From Papio anubis (taxonomy: Eukaryota; Chordata; Mammalia; Primates; Cercopithecidae), in contig NC_044976.1 in NCBI RefSeq assembly GCF_008728515.1, positions 215,947,467 through 216,011,466 on the forward strand: a stretch of 64,000 nt of DNA, in the 5' to 3' direction. The position numbers and the translations under genes were made by a program. The notes beneath the pieces were generated by a model. The model saw nothing but the letters and a program-made list of their open reading frames with translations. It made no database searches and was not told the origin of the DNA. Position 1 is the stretch's first letter, and each line of letters begins with the position of its first letter. This document shows, in pieces, positions 35,447 to 47,219 of the stretch.

Positions 35447-35742
35447 TGGCCATGCCAGCACTTTGGGAGGCTGAGGCAGGCGGATCACTTGAGCTCAGGA
35501 GTTCGAGACCAGCCTGGGTACTTGGCAAAACCCCATCTCTACCAAAAATACCAAAAAAAAAAAAAAAATTAGCCAGGGGTGATGGCACGCATCTGTAGTC
35601 CCAGCTACTCAGGGGACTGAGGTAGGCGGCTTAGGTGGGAGAATTGCTTGAACCCAGGAGGCAGAGGCTATAGTGAGTTCAGATCATGCCACCACACTCC
35701 AGCCTGGGTGACAGAGTGAGACTTCACCTCAAAAAAAAAAAA
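35447..35742 (+). mobile_element. AluS, head deleted
   Basis: Head shortened to ggccatgccagcactttggg. Confidence 0.85.
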
Positions 35743-35791
35743 GAATAATATTCCTTTTTATGTTGAAATATTTTCCTCAATTTCTTGATTT

Positions 35792-36097
35792 ATTGTTTAT
35801 TGTTATTGTTATTGTTTTGAGACAGAGTCTTGCTCTGTCACCAGGCTGGAGTGCAGTGGCATGATCTCAGCTCCCTGCAACCTCCACCTCCCGGGTTCAC
35901 GCGATTCTCCTGCCTCAGCCTCCCAGGTAGCTGGGACTACAGGCATGCACCACCATGCCCAGCTTAGTTTTTGTATTTTCAGTAGAGACGGGATTTCACC
36001 ACGTTGGCCAGGATGGTCTCAATCTCTTGACCTCGTGATCTGCCTGCCTCGGCCTCCCAAAGTGCTAGGATTACAGGCGTGAGTCACCGTGCCTGGT
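35792..36097 (-). mobile_element. AluS/Y
   Basis: Tail is a (TTGTTA)n-type tract; flanked by tttcttgatttattg and tttcttgattttttt. Confidence 0.9.
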
Positions 36098-36313
36098 CAG
36101 TTTCTTGATTTTTTTCGTTATAAGATGGTTCTTTAACATAAGGATGTTTTTAACTTGTATATATTCAAATCTGCCCAGTCTATCAATCTATCTTATCCCC
36201 TTGTGGTAAGTCTTATTTATTTTTGCTGCAAAGGCAATAAGAACAACAACAAAAAGAGGACTTCCTTACATTATAATTCTCAACCCAAGTAATGAATTTT
36301 AAAAATCAATATT

Positions 36314-36604
36314 GGCCAGATGCAGGTATCTCACACCTGTAGTCCCAGCACTTTGGGAGGCCGATGCAGGTGAATTGCTGAAGCCCAGGAGTTCAAGACC
36401 AGGCTGGGCAACATGGTGAAAGCCCATCTCTACAAAAAATATAAAAATTAGCCAGGCATGGTGGTGCATGCCTGTGTTCCCAGCTACTCGAGGCTGAGGT
36501 AGGAGGATGACTTCAGCCCAGGAGGTTGAGGCTGCAGTGAGCCGGGATCACACCACTGCATTCCAGCCTGGGTGACACAGTGAGACTCGGTCTCAAACAA
36601 ACAG
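36314..36604 (+). mobile_element. Old Alu
   Basis: Flanked by atcaatatt on both sides; head ggccagatgcaggtatctca. Confidence 0.9.
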
Positions 36605-37438
36605 AAAGATCAATATTAGCCTACTGTTATAAATGCTTTTAAATGTTTAAAACTAAACATGAATAGGCCATGTGTAAAACAGTAAACTGACAACAAGTGA
36701 ACTTTAAAAAAGAAACATTCTTGATTGTACTGTATTTAAACAACTAGTAATGGCTCTGTCCATTTTCACTTTTCAAATAGTAGAATGAGATATCAAGGTT
36801 ATCCCATAAGTGGCCTTTATTTTTTCTACTAACAAGTAATTATTATGTCAAAAACTAGGGGAAAAACTCATTTACAGAGAATCTTCTTGCAGTAATAAAC
36901 TATAAGGAGATCACCAAGCACAATTTTCCCTCCAGATCATACCAACTCCAAGTAAAACTACTAGTTTCAAACCCAGGTTTCAACTCTTATTGTGAAAAAC
37001 ATGGTCATCATTAATAAGCCACTAAACCATGTAAGTCTGACCAGCGCTATTTCGTTAGTGAGTTTTATATAGATATTCATGACAAAATTTAACTTGTTTG
37101 CCCTTTTTTGGTCTAATTCAAAATAAGAGTTAATGGCAAATGTTAGAGGCTAAGAACAGTTTGGAAGGGGGGTTCATGAAGGAGACCACTCAGAGATAGT
37201 GTTTTAGTGGCTAAAAAATAAGTTGCCTTATTGAAAAATGTTTGTATGCTTTTTACTCCGTTGTCCACCAGAGGGAGCATCACATCTGATTAAGAGATAA
37301 TGGGGAACTCCCAGATGGAAATGGAAAATCATCTGCAACTTGATCTACAAGGTGCTACAGATGGTAGCATATACAGAGTTAAATGTAAAATCAAATCAGA
37401 CAATCCCCAAAAGAATCTCAAAGTAAGTGGGAGGACAG
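36605..37438. other. AT-rich intronic DNA, no gene
   Basis: Unique text; contains the CTCF-like motif listed separately. Confidence 0.45.
37265..37278 (+). promoter_or_regulatory. CTCF-like core ccaccagagggagc
   Basis: Close to the CTCF core CCACCAGRGGGCGC with one mismatch (A for C near the end). It lies outside any Alu in intron 1, about 10.5 kb inside the gene. Motif only, occupancy unknown. Confidence 0.5.
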
Positions 37439-37439
37439 C

Positions 37440-37672
37440 CTCCTAGGGAGATCTCATCTCTAAAAGAAAAATTTTTTTAATTAGCTCGGCATGATGTTGC
37501 ACACCTGTGGTCTCAGCTGCTCAGAAAATTCTGGAGGTGGAGGAGGGAGGATCACTTGAGCCCAGGAATTCGAGGCTGCAGTGAGCTATGATCATACCAC
37601 TGCACTACAGCCTGGGTAACACAGGGAGACCCCAGTCTCTAGAGAAAAAAAAAAAAAAGAAAAAGGAAAAAA
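37440..37672 (+). mobile_element. Old Alu, 5' truncated
   Basis: Starts at gagatctcatctctaaaag; diverged right arm, then purine-rich tail. Confidence 0.75.
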
Positions 37673-38270
37673 CAAGAAAAATGAGCAAAAGATAAATACG
37701 GACAAATCCCAAAAAGATATAAATGTGGCCTTTAAACACATGAAAAGATGTTTAGCTTCATCCATAATGCAATTTAAATGCAAATTAAAACTGTACTAAG
37801 ATCCCACTTCTCACCCATCAGCTTAGCAAAACTTCAAAAGCTCAGGCTGCAAAGCTAAGGGAAACAAGAACTCACATACATCATTAATGGGAATGCAAAA
37901 TGGTACAACCCTACATAGGTTTTACCCCTTGACCGAGAAATCCCACTTTGAGGAATCTACCAAGGATACACCAGCAACAATACAAAAACACACACGTGCA
38001 AGGTTATTCATTAGAGCAATATGCACAACTGCAAAATACTGGAAATTGCCTAAATATCCACACATAGGAAATTAGAAAGAAGTGGCTACATAAAATTGAG
38101 TATTATGGAGCTATAAAGAATAAGAAAGATCTCCATGAACTGATAATACAGTGATTTCCAATAGACACTAAGTTAAAAAAGCAAGTGCAAAAATAAGAAT
38201 GGAAAATAAGAACACACATATATACTTGCTTATCTTAAAAAGAAAAAAAAATAAGATGAACCAGATGCTA
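37673..38270 (+). mobile_element. Old L1M ORF2 3' region
   Basis: aacacatgaaaagatgttta, tcattaatgggaatgcaaaa and ttccatgaactgat-like text follow the L1 ORF2 C-terminal order; heavily mutated, not coding. Confidence 0.75.
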
Positions 38271-38286
38271 TGGTCTGAATGCGTAT

Positions 38287-38557
38287 GCCCCCCAAGCTGG
38301 AGTCCAGTGGCATGATCATGGCTTATTGCAGCCTTGACCTCCTAGGCTCAAGTGATCCTCCCACCTCAGCCCCCTAAGTAACTGCGATTACAAGGTTGCA
38401 CATCATACCACCCAGATAATTTTTGTGTTTTTTTTTTTAACAAGATGAAGTTTCCCCATGTTGCCCAAGCTGGTCGTGAGCTCCTGGCCTCAAAAGATCC
38501 TTCCACCTTGTCCTAACAAAGCACTGGGATTACAGGTGTAAGCCACCACACCCAGAC
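38287..38557 (-). mobile_element. AluJ, poly-T lost
   Basis: Starts at ccccccaagctggagtccag with no tail; ends caccacacccag. Confidence 0.8.
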
Positions 38558-38656
38558 CTAAGGTTCTTTGATTAAGCCAGATTTTAGAGAGACATGAAAA
38601 AAATGCAAAGCAATGCAATCCTCATTAAATTTTCGTTGTTTTTAAAAATACACACG

Positions 38657-38790
38657 GGCCTATAGTCCCAGCTACTCAGGGGGCTGAGGCAGGAGAATCG
38701 CTTGAACCTGGGAGGCAGAGGTTGCAGTGAGCTGAGATTGCACCATTGCACTCCAGCCTGGGCAACAAAGCGAGACTATCTCAATAAAAG
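38657..38790 (+). mobile_element. Alu right arm
   Basis: gcctatagtcccagctactc to gactatctcaataaaag. Confidence 0.8.
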
Positions 38791-38880
38791 AAAATATAGT
38801 TTGATTTCTTTAAAAATTGTTACAACGTAAAAATTTACATATATGTAACAATTTTTTAAGGAATCAAACAATCAAATGTA

Positions 38881-38881
38881 T

Positions 38882-38912
<31 letters not shown>

Positions 38913-38935
38913 TATATTTTGTCATTGTTGTTGTT
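38881..38935. repeat. (CG)n/(CA)n and (TTG)n microsatellites
   Basis: cgcgcgcg followed by a (CA)12-type run and (ttg)n, at the tail side of the following Alu; potential Z-DNA. Confidence 0.85.
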
Positions 38936-38939
38936 GTTG

Positions 38940-39231
38940 GGTTTTTATTGGAGACAGGGTCTCACTGTGTTGCCCAGGCTGCAGCGCAGTGGCGCAATCT
39001 CAGCTCACTGCAACCTCCACCTCCCAGATGCAAGCCATTCTCCTGCCTCAGCCTCCGAAGTAGCTGGATTACAGGCATGCACCACCACATCTGGCTAATT
39101 TTTGTATTTTTAGTAGAGACAGGGTTTTGCTCTGTTGGCCAGGATGGTCTCAAACTCCTGGGTTCATGTGATCTGCCTGCCTCGGCCTCCCAAAGTACTG
39201 GAATTACAGGCGTGAGCCACCACGCCCAGCC
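38940..39231 (-). mobile_element. AluS
   Basis: gagacagggtctcactgtgt, ends cacgcccagcc. Confidence 0.88.
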
Positions 39232-39467
39232 TTAAATTTATGTTTAAATAGGTATTTTCAAAACTTAGTTTTAATTTTTATGCAGTAAATATAAATAAAT
39301 AAAACCCGCATAAACAAAACATCATCAGCACTCTCAATAATGTTTTTTAAATCCCTATCAAATCCATTTTGATAATTTGGAAAAGCATAAACGGGTCCTG
39401 AGACTAAAAGATCTGAGAACCACTGGTCTGTAACACCAGCTGCCTGAAATGCCAGAGTATTAAGAGC

Positions 39468-39820
39468 AGGGGCTGGGGCTGGGGACTATATCACTTCTGT
39501 TGCCTGATAATGCTGGATTCCGCAGTACGTACCACCAGCACCACAGACACTGGGCCCTGCTGCTGCTGCTGCTCCTTGGGAAAATGGTTGTCGCTGGAGA
39601 GTTATTCTCTCAACCATTCTTCTTTGTGATACTTTTGTGAGGCTTTTATTCAAAGTCCTCAGAGAGTGTCTCAGATTGAACGAACTTAGGTCACTGCTGC
39701 ACCCTAGCTGCAAGGGAGGTTGAGAAGGTATTTAGCCTTTTTGCCTTTTTTGATAGAAGGCAGACTTGCTCTACATCCCACCACTTAGTCATCCAATGAG
39801 GAAATCGGCAAACATAAACA
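39468..39820 (-). repeat. Inverted repeat arm 1 (about 350 bp)
   Basis: Reverse complement matches 45980-46327 through tgccttctat, aaaaggctaaatacc, agaatggttgagagaataac, aggagcagcagcagcagcag and aacagaagtgatata. By eye about 80-85% identical. Family not recognised; a CAG-repeat is included. Confidence 0.8.
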
Positions 39821-40480
39821 GTCAAAACCACAAGCATTAGAGCCCATTGCTCCAATTCTTTCTGTGAAGGTCAGAGGCAACCTGTGGGGAATATTACAGC
39901 TCTATCGAAGATTCTCAGTGGATCTTAGAGATGGTATTACACGCAGGGAAGACAAATCCAAGTGCAGGAAAAAAACTGATATTCCAACTGACCCCCCCCA
40001 TGACAAAAAGTTCTACCATAAAAACCTGACACAAGGTGGCTGGCTGGTCCTGAAGACCATTTGGGGACCAGTGTTGCCATTTGGGGAATCAGGACCAGTT
40101 AGTACTGGCAGCAAACTGGGCACTCTGTACCAGCAGAAGCCACATGGCTATCATGAGGGGAAGGCTGCATTGTTGAGTTCCAGGCACCAGCCTCTATCCC
40201 TGTCCCCATGGCTGCCCTGTTCCTGAGCCCTTTGAGCAAGCTCCAGGCTGTCTGAAGAACAACTTACTGCTATCCACAAAGCAGGTCATCCTGTCTGATG
40301 AAGAACGCCCTCTGCTGTGGCATTCACATGGACCAAATGTTTTCACCAGGGCTCTGTCATAAAGCCCTTTCCCAAACCTCCTTGCAGAAGAAAAGCAGCA
40401 GAAGCAGCAGAAGCAGCAGGAATTATGACTCCCACTTAAAAAGAAAAACGTAGTCACACCCATAAAGTCCTTTCCCAAAC
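39790..40480 (+). other. Unassigned region with degraded open frame
   Basis: The plus frame stays open from about 39790 to 40226 (about 145 residues) and nearby frames stay open to about 40430. The conceptual product includes GNLWGILQLYRR and ends before a (CAG)-type tract. I do not recognise the family. It could be a degraded retrocopy or an ERV-like fragment, or chance. No poly-A or target duplication was found. Confidence 0.3.
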
Positions 40481-41645
40481 CACATTATTATCAATTCTTT
40501 CATCTTATTTTATTCCAAGTCCTAGACCCATTAGCCACTGCCCAGGAAGTTGCAAATCCTACTTCAAGCCATTGTTCAAGGTTCTGCTCTTTGAAATGAT
40601 TTTGCTGGTCGCGTGACCTTCAGGGCCTCCAAGGAAGAGTCTGTAACACTGCAGCAATTCACTTACACCTGGTGCTAACCGTATTTCACAAAATCAGCCG
40701 TAAACCCAGTAATGTCTTTTTACATTATTTTCACAGAGGTAAGCGCTTCCCTGTCTCCACTAGCCTCTTCTACTCTACTGACCCTTAAACCTTGGGTTAC
40801 TGTAGCGAATGTGAGAATTGTGCCTTTGCTGAAACTATTCATTCCAATGTCTAACATTCTTAGTAACTTCATGTATTTAGATAATTCAGCTAACACCTCA
40901 GCCTTTGGGATTCCTGACCAAAAATCTTTTCTTACTCCCTACCTTGGCCACGTTCTGCCACACCCCGAACCTTGTTGTATCAAGACGCACACTACTTCTA
41001 AGCATGGATATATCAAGTCAACCCATTATCTGATCACCATTTCTCTGACCACATGAGGACCTCTAATCCATTGATTCGGCCACATTTCACTGGCCATCAC
41101 CTTCCTTATGACCCCATTCCCTACCTGAGAAACCATGATCCACAATTACACCCTCCCTTGCCTACAACTTCAACTTCCTGTCCCTTCTCTCCGTCCATCA
41201 TACTAACCTAGTAATCCTGGGTAAATTCAGTTCTCGTAGCCAAGCAACTGGCAATTGGGAGAGGAAGGAAACATGACCCAACTAACTGTTCCCACTTTAA
41301 ATAAATGAACACAAGTTTTAAGTAGACCCTCAGCACTTTTCAACAATCCTACATTTCACAAGGCAATTTATGCTTCTCTCCTAGAAGACTATTTCCAATC
41401 TCTCCTAAGGCTGAGTCACTTAGCAACCACTTCCCTAGGTGTCCTTAAACTTTTCAATCACCACTGCTGTTGCCTTTTCTGGCACCTCTTCTTCTTACCC
41501 TCATATATGAAGACGCTCCCTCCCGTCTCCACCCCAGGTTCAGTCCTTGGCCAAGAGAGATTCCATCATCTCACCAAACGCAGTGAGTTACTACCCTTTA
41601 TTGCCTGGTCACATTTACTCACACTGCAACTCAAATGCAGTTGCC
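40481..41645. other. Intronic DNA, no supported gene
   Basis: An open frame at 40712-41056 (plus) has no domain. The sequence is pyrimidine-rich unique text. Confidence 0.4.
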
Positions 41646-41938
41646 TTTTTTTTTTCTTTTTTGAGACAGGGTCTCACTCTGTCGCCCAGGCTGGAGTGCA
41701 GTGGCGTGATCTCCACTCATGGCAACCTCCACTTCCTGGGCTCAACTGATTCTCCCACCTCAGCCTTCTCAGTAGCTGGGACTACAGGCATGCACCCGGG
41801 TAATTACTTGTATTTTTAGTAGAGACAGGGTTTTGCCATGTTGCACAGGCTTATCTTGAACTTATGGGCTCAAGAGATTCACCTGCCTCAATCTCCCAAA
41901 GTGCTGGGACTACAGGCATGAGCCACCATGCCCAGCCT
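41646..41938 (-). mobile_element. Alu (J/S)
   Basis: T-rich start, gagacagggtctcactctgt, ends atgcccagcc; short deletion in the linker (gcatgcacccgggtaatt). Confidence 0.88.
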
Positions 41939-41986
41939 GCTTTATTTTCTATAACTGATCTAATCTGTCTCCTGAACATGTGCCGT

Positions 41987-42289
41987 TTTTTCTTTTCTTT
42001 TTTTTTGAGACGGAGTCTCGCTGTGCTCCCAGGCTGGAGTGCAGTGGCGTGATCTCGGCTCACTGCAAGCTCCGCCTCCCGGGTTCACGCCATTCTCCCG
42101 CCTCAGCCTCCCAAGTAGCTGAGACTACAGGCGCCCGCCACCACGCCCGGCTAGTTTTTTTTTGTATTTTTAGTAGAGACGGGGTTTCACCATGTTAGCC
42201 AGGATAGTCTCAATCTCCTGACCTCGTGATCCACCCGCCTCGGCCTCCCAAAGTGCTGGGATTACAGGCTTGAGCCACCGCGCCCGGCC
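41987..42289 (-). mobile_element. AluY
   Basis: gagacggagtctcgctgtgc, ends ccgcgcccggcc. Flanking gccgttttttc and gccgttttttct are the target duplication. Confidence 0.9.
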
Positions 42290-42308
42290 TAAGCCACCGC
42301 GCCCGGCC
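42290..42308 (-). repeat. 19-bp duplication of the Alu head
   Basis: taagccaccgcgcccggcc repeats the last 19 bases of the adjacent AluY almost exactly, a local tandem duplication at the insertion junction. Confidence 0.85.
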
Positions 42309-42389
42309 GCCGTTTTTTCTATAATTAATCTAATATTACTCATGAATATCTACTCTAATAAATATCCAGGAAATTTAAAACTTGTCAAA

Positions 42390-42782
42390 CAGTATCTCAA
42401 TCTCTTCCACTTAATACTCAGACTTGGTTGAACTCCTTACCTGGGCTGGTTTAAAACGGTATCTGAATCTCTTCCAGTTAATGCTCAGGCTGTGTTGAAC
42501 TCCTTATCCGGGCTGGTTTTGAAACATATCTCAATCTCTCTTCCAGCAATACCAGGCTCTTGCTGAACTCCCACCCGGGCTGGTTTTAAACAGTATCTCA
42601 CCCTTCCAGTTAATACCAGGCTCTGTTGAACTCCCCACCCGGCTATTAAAACAGTATCTCACCTCTTCCCAGTTAATACCAGGCTATGTTGAACTCCTTA
42701 CCCGGCTAGTTTAAAACGGTATCTGAATCTCTTCCAGTTAATACTCAGACTGGGTTGAACTCCTTACCTGGGCTAGTTTAAA
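42390..42782. repeat. Minisatellite, six units of about 67 bp
   Basis: Units begin at about 42390, 42457, 42524, 42591, 42651 and 42717, each with (c)agtatct, cttccagttaat, gttgaactcc and gggctggttt. Central units are shortened by small deletions while the first two and last are most alike. Confidence 0.9.
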
Positions 42783-43797
42783 TGGTTGCTTTTGGGTAGG
42801 TTTCCCTCCAAGGTCTTATAGGACATCCTAGAAGAAATAGTGGCAAGAAGACCTTGGATCTGGGTTGTTTCTCTGGATCCTCACTGGTCTCTGCTGCAAG
42901 GAGGTAATCAGGTCCTATGGCTGAACTGGTCCCATCTCATCTTTTAGGATGTCATGCTGGCTCTCATCCCTGGAGTCTGTGATCCTGACCTCCAGTCTAT
43001 AGTCACACAGTTTTTTGTCATGATGCCAGCAGTTCCACCATGCCAATAAGCTCCTCCACCTCCTTCAAAGTGGTATGAGAGCATTTCAGAATCCCCTGTT
43101 ACCACAAACTCAACTATCTAGCCACTTCCTTCCACCACTGCTGTGCTATAGGCCCGTGTCGGCCTATCACTAACCTGCATAACATCTCCTCTCAAGATTC
43201 CACATAAGGAGCAGAGCAAAAGGCCTTCCACTGTTGACTGTCCCCTCAACCCATTTAACATCCCCACCCTAACCCTAGAACTTTAGCCAGCCAAGAAAGA
43301 TCAGAACACATATTTCTCACAATCTGTTTTCCCTACCTCTGTCCCCCTGCTTCTCACAATCCACCAGGACTGAAAGGGATGACACGTCTACTTCCAAGTC
43401 ATCCTCCTTCCTCCTGGGAGGCACTAAGCCTCATCTCAGCCTTAATGCAGGATGAGCTATTCTCTTTACCCTACCGGAGAAACTATCATTAGAGTTTGCC
43501 AGAAGTAACTCTTGATATGGAAGCTGCAGGCAACTTGGAACTTGAGAAAAACAAAAACAAACATACAGCTACTTAAAGTTCCCCAAAATATTAACCCTTG
43601 AATGATTAACATCTCCCATGTGCTAGGCCCTGGGGATATAAAGAAGATTAGACTTAGAGCACTACACTAGGGAGTGAGAAGGTTTACAAATAAAACCATA
43701 ACAATGGAATTTTATGTGCTACACTGACCAAAGCAAACAGGAAATACACATAACCCATACTCAATTGTCAATCAACCTCTTCTATCTCCGTCAAATT
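42783..43797. other. Unassigned intronic DNA beside the minisatellite
   Basis: Text such as ggatcctcactggtctctgc and ctggagtctgtgatcctgac recalls ERV/LTR-internal or older repeat material, but I cannot name it. No gene supported. Confidence 0.35.
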
Positions 43798-43810
43798 AAA
43801 AATGCATGCA

Positions 43811-44118
43811 GGCCGGGCGCGGTGGCTCAAGCCTGTAATCCCAGCACTTTGGGAGGCCGAGACGGGGGATCACGAGGTCAGGAGATCGAGACCATCCTGG
43901 CTCACACAGTGAAACCCCGTCTCTACTAAAAATACAAAAACTTAGCCGGGCGAGGTGGCAGGCGCCTGTAGTCCCAGCTACTCGGGAGGCTGAGGCAGGA
44001 GAATGGCATGAACCCGGGAGGCGGAGCTTGCAGTGAGCTGAGATCCGGCCACTGCACTCCAGCCTGGGTGACAGAGCCAGACTCCGTCTCAAAAAAAAAA
44101 AAAAAAAAAAAAAAAAAA
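43811..44118 (+). mobile_element. Young AluY of Old World monkey type
   Basis: Target duplication aaaatgcatgca on both sides; ggctcaagcc and gagatccggcc present; tail of about 26 A. Confidence 0.93.
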
Positions 44119-44154
44119 TGCATGCAATGGCAGAAGGACAATATAAGTGATTTC

Positions 44155-44450
44155 AGGCCGGGGACAGTGGCTCACGCGTGTAATCCCAGCACTTTGGGAG
44201 GCTGAGGCGGGTAGATCACTTGAGGTCAGGAGTTTGAGACCAGCCTGACTAATGTGGTGAAACCCCATCTCTACTAAAAATACAAAAAACTTAGCCTGGC
44301 GTGGTGACACATGCCTGTAATCCCAGCTATTCAGGAGGCTGAGGCAGGAGAATCGCTTGAACCTGGGAAGCGGAGGTTGCAATGAGCCAAGATCGCACCA
44401 CTGCACTCCAGTCAGGGCAACAAGAGCAAAACTCCATCTTAAAAAAAAAA
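44155..44450 (+). mobile_element. AluS
   Basis: Flanked by agtgatttca and agtgatttta; head ggccggggacagtggctcac. Confidence 0.9.
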
Positions 44451-44711
44451 AAGTGATTTTAGGTTATAATTTCATTGCCATTTACTCTTTCTACAACTTA
44501 CATACTTCATTTTCTTTTCCAGGCACAACATGAAAAACCAGAAGCCATTCCTTAATGAGAAGAAAAAGGTAAGATAAGCCTTGAAGCAGGTTCACCTTTC
44601 TCCATTAAGAAAAACAAGTACACAGAACTAAAGCTACTAATCAAAACAGCTCTAGACCAAAGGAACTCATGTAAAACTTGGTAACCATTATTTCTGGAGC
44701 CTAAGGAAGTA

Positions 44712-45365
44712 GAGTTGTACATCCCTTAAGGACATCATTAGGTGATTTCATTGTTGTGGGAACATCATGGCGTATCCTCACATAAACCCAGAGTGTACAG
44801 CCTGCTACACACCTAGGCTAGCAGGTATTGTCTGTACTGCCTACTGCGCAGAGGCTATAAACCTGCACCGCATGTTACTGTACTGCATACTGTAGGTAAC
44901 TGTAAGACAATGGTAAGTATTTGTGTACCTAAACGTATCCAAACACAGAAAAGGTACAGTTAAAAAATGATATAATTGGCCGGGCGCGGTGGCTCAAGCC
45001 TATAATCCCAGCACTTTGGGAGGCCGAGATGGGTGGATCACAAGGTCAGGAGATCGAGACCATCCTGGCTAACACGGTGAAACCCCGTCTCTACTAAAAA
45101 AAAAAAAAGCAAAAACTAGCCGGGCCAGGTGGCAGGTGCCTATAGTCCCAGCTACTTGGGAGGCTGAGGCAGGAGAATGGCGTGAACCCAGGAGGCGGAG
45201 CTTGCAGTGAGCTGAGATCCAGCCACTGCACTCCAGCCTGGGTGACAGAGTGAGACTCTGTCTCAAAAAAAAAAAAAAAAAAAAAAAGATATAACCATAC
45301 AGGGCCGCTGTCATGTATGTGGTCTTTCATTGACCAAAATGTCGTTATGCAGTGCATGACTGTAG
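44712..45365 (+). mobile_element. TcMar-Tigger-type nonautonomous transposon, split by AluY
   Basis: Left end ttgtacatcccttaaggaca, then ctacacacctaggct and tgttactgtactgcatactg, then after the AluY at 44978 ggtctttcattgaccaaaat and terminal cagtgcatgactgta. This is the order of a common Tigger-derived MITE. No transposase frame. Confidence 0.7.
44978..45287 (+). mobile_element. Young AluY of Old World monkey type in Tigger element
   Basis: ggctcaagcc head, long A tail; flanked by atgatataat and aagatataac. Confidence 0.92.
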
Positions 45366-45979
45366 TTATCAATATCTGTCTTTTTAATTCTATTATGATT
45401 TTTCCTTTCCCATGTAACTGTTAATTGCTACAAACTAACATTTTCATTCCATACTTAATTCAGATGGAAGGCGGCAGAAGGACAGGGACAGTTAGGAGGA
45501 AAATTCTGCCACACATTCATACTAAAACTAAGGGCTTACTATGTTAGACACTGGAGCTACACAAATTGAAAGACACACTATTCTCAAAGACTTCACAATG
45601 GACAGTGAATAAAAAGAAACAAATTTTACTTACAAGATGATAAGTAATACGGAAACTTATCCCTTAAGGACAGGCATGCAACAGTGGCAGAAAACTACAT
45701 CAAACAATGCACCAACACTTCCCTGACACTATTTTCAGGTTGTAGTGATTCCCAACCAGGCTCTTCGGGACACTATAACCACTAAAATGGGAGTGTTCAA
45801 ACAGAGCAACTAATTACCACAACATAAGTGAACTGTGTGTCCTGGCAATCCAAAATAAGTGCAAATATTTTGTGTCTGTGTAAAATACTAACAAGTATTT
45901 GTTAGTCATTATGAAGAATCTGTTTAGCTTGTTTTGTTTAGATGCTTAGCATTTACTTATATCCCTTTTTCTATGTTTA
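45366..45979. other. Intronic DNA, no gene
   Basis: Nothing recognised. Confidence 0.4.
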
Positions 45980-46327
45980 TGTGTGCTGATTTCCCCACTG
46001 GATAACTATGGGTGGGAAGTAGAGCGAGCCTGCCTTCTATCTCAAAAGCCAAAAAGGCTAAATACCTACTCAACCTCCCTTGCAGCTAGGCTGCAGGCAG
46101 TGACCTAAGTTTAGCCAATCCAAAACACTCACTGAGGACTTTGAATAAAAGCTAGTACCACAAAGAAGAATGGTTGAGAGAATAACTCTCCAGCAACAGC
46201 CAGATTCCCAAGGAGCAGCAGCAGCAGCAGCACCAGGGTTCAGTGTCCATGGTGTTCGCGGTGCATACTGCAGAATCCAGTATTATCAGGCGACAGAAGT
46301 GATATACTCCCCAGACCCCAGTCCCAA
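45980..46327 (+). repeat. Inverted repeat arm 2 (about 350 bp)
   Basis: Opposite orientation counterpart of 39468-39820. Encodes on plus the same conceptual stretch (MVERITLQ, QGAAAAA, YQATEVIY) that arm 1 encodes on minus, so the shared frame is a by-product of common origin. Confidence 0.8.
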
Positions 46328-47040
46328 CTACTTTCGCAGTGCAATCCTGACTTGGTTCCGGCCCATGTCCAGTCAACTCTCGGCAGACTTTAAAGCAACA
46401 CTGAGAACTCCCCCAGTACTCTTTCATGAAATTCCTTTTTTGCTTAAATCCCCACAGTTACTGCAAACAGGAAAAATGAATGAGACTAATGAAATAGTAT
46501 AGTAAATTAACAAGCATCCCGCCCACAAAGGGTTTGTGTAGTTTATTTTGGAAATGCACAATTCCGTGTGTCACAGGACTCAAGTGCAGCTCTAATGATT
46601 GAATTGCCAATTTGTCACCATTTATTCATTCCAAAACTTTTCTGTTCCAAGAACTATCTTGAAAGGAATGAATTGTTTTCAACCACACAGTTTACAAAAA
46701 CTTCAAGGTGCTGCTCTCTCTCCCAAACAGATGTTTTCGCTGTTATCATTACTTCAGAAAGCAACAGACAAAATTATTATTTGGTAGCTTTAAAATGCAA
46801 AGTCATATTCCTGAATTATGAATCAATGAGAACAAAGTAAGAACAACGGTCAAATTACAGATACGAGTTTTGCACTTACCGTCCCACCTCCACCCACCTA
46901 AATCTCAGACTGGCAGGTCTGAAAAGCGGCCATGCACAAAATCATTGTACTCGTCTCAAAACAGAACTCTTCTTCCTCGCACACAGAAGCTCAATAGTAT
47001 TTGTTGACTGAATGCAATTCCCATGACTATGTATGTATGT
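46328..47040. other. Intronic DNA, no gene
   Basis: Open frame at 46568-46840 lacks any recognisable feature. Confidence 0.4.
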
Positions 47041-47165
47041 TACACATTTCCATAAATTGCTTTCACATAGCACTTTACACCGGCACAGTGCGTCCAGGCT
47101 TCCAAAACACTTTCACGTGAATCCCTGCATCTAGAAAGGTGGTTAAGAGACACGCCTGCACAGCC
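47041..47165 (-). mobile_element. MIR-like relic
   Basis: aaattgctttcacatagcac and aaacactttcacgtgaatcc. Confidence 0.45.
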
Positions 47166-47219
47166 ATTAAACGGCACAGCACACGGGGGCCCGTGTCTGA
47201 TGCTCTCACCGCACATTAA

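Noticed and set aside
46170..46502. 110-residue frame similar to a minus frame at 39486-39713
   Set aside because: Similarity comes from the inverted repeat arms; no domain or splice support.
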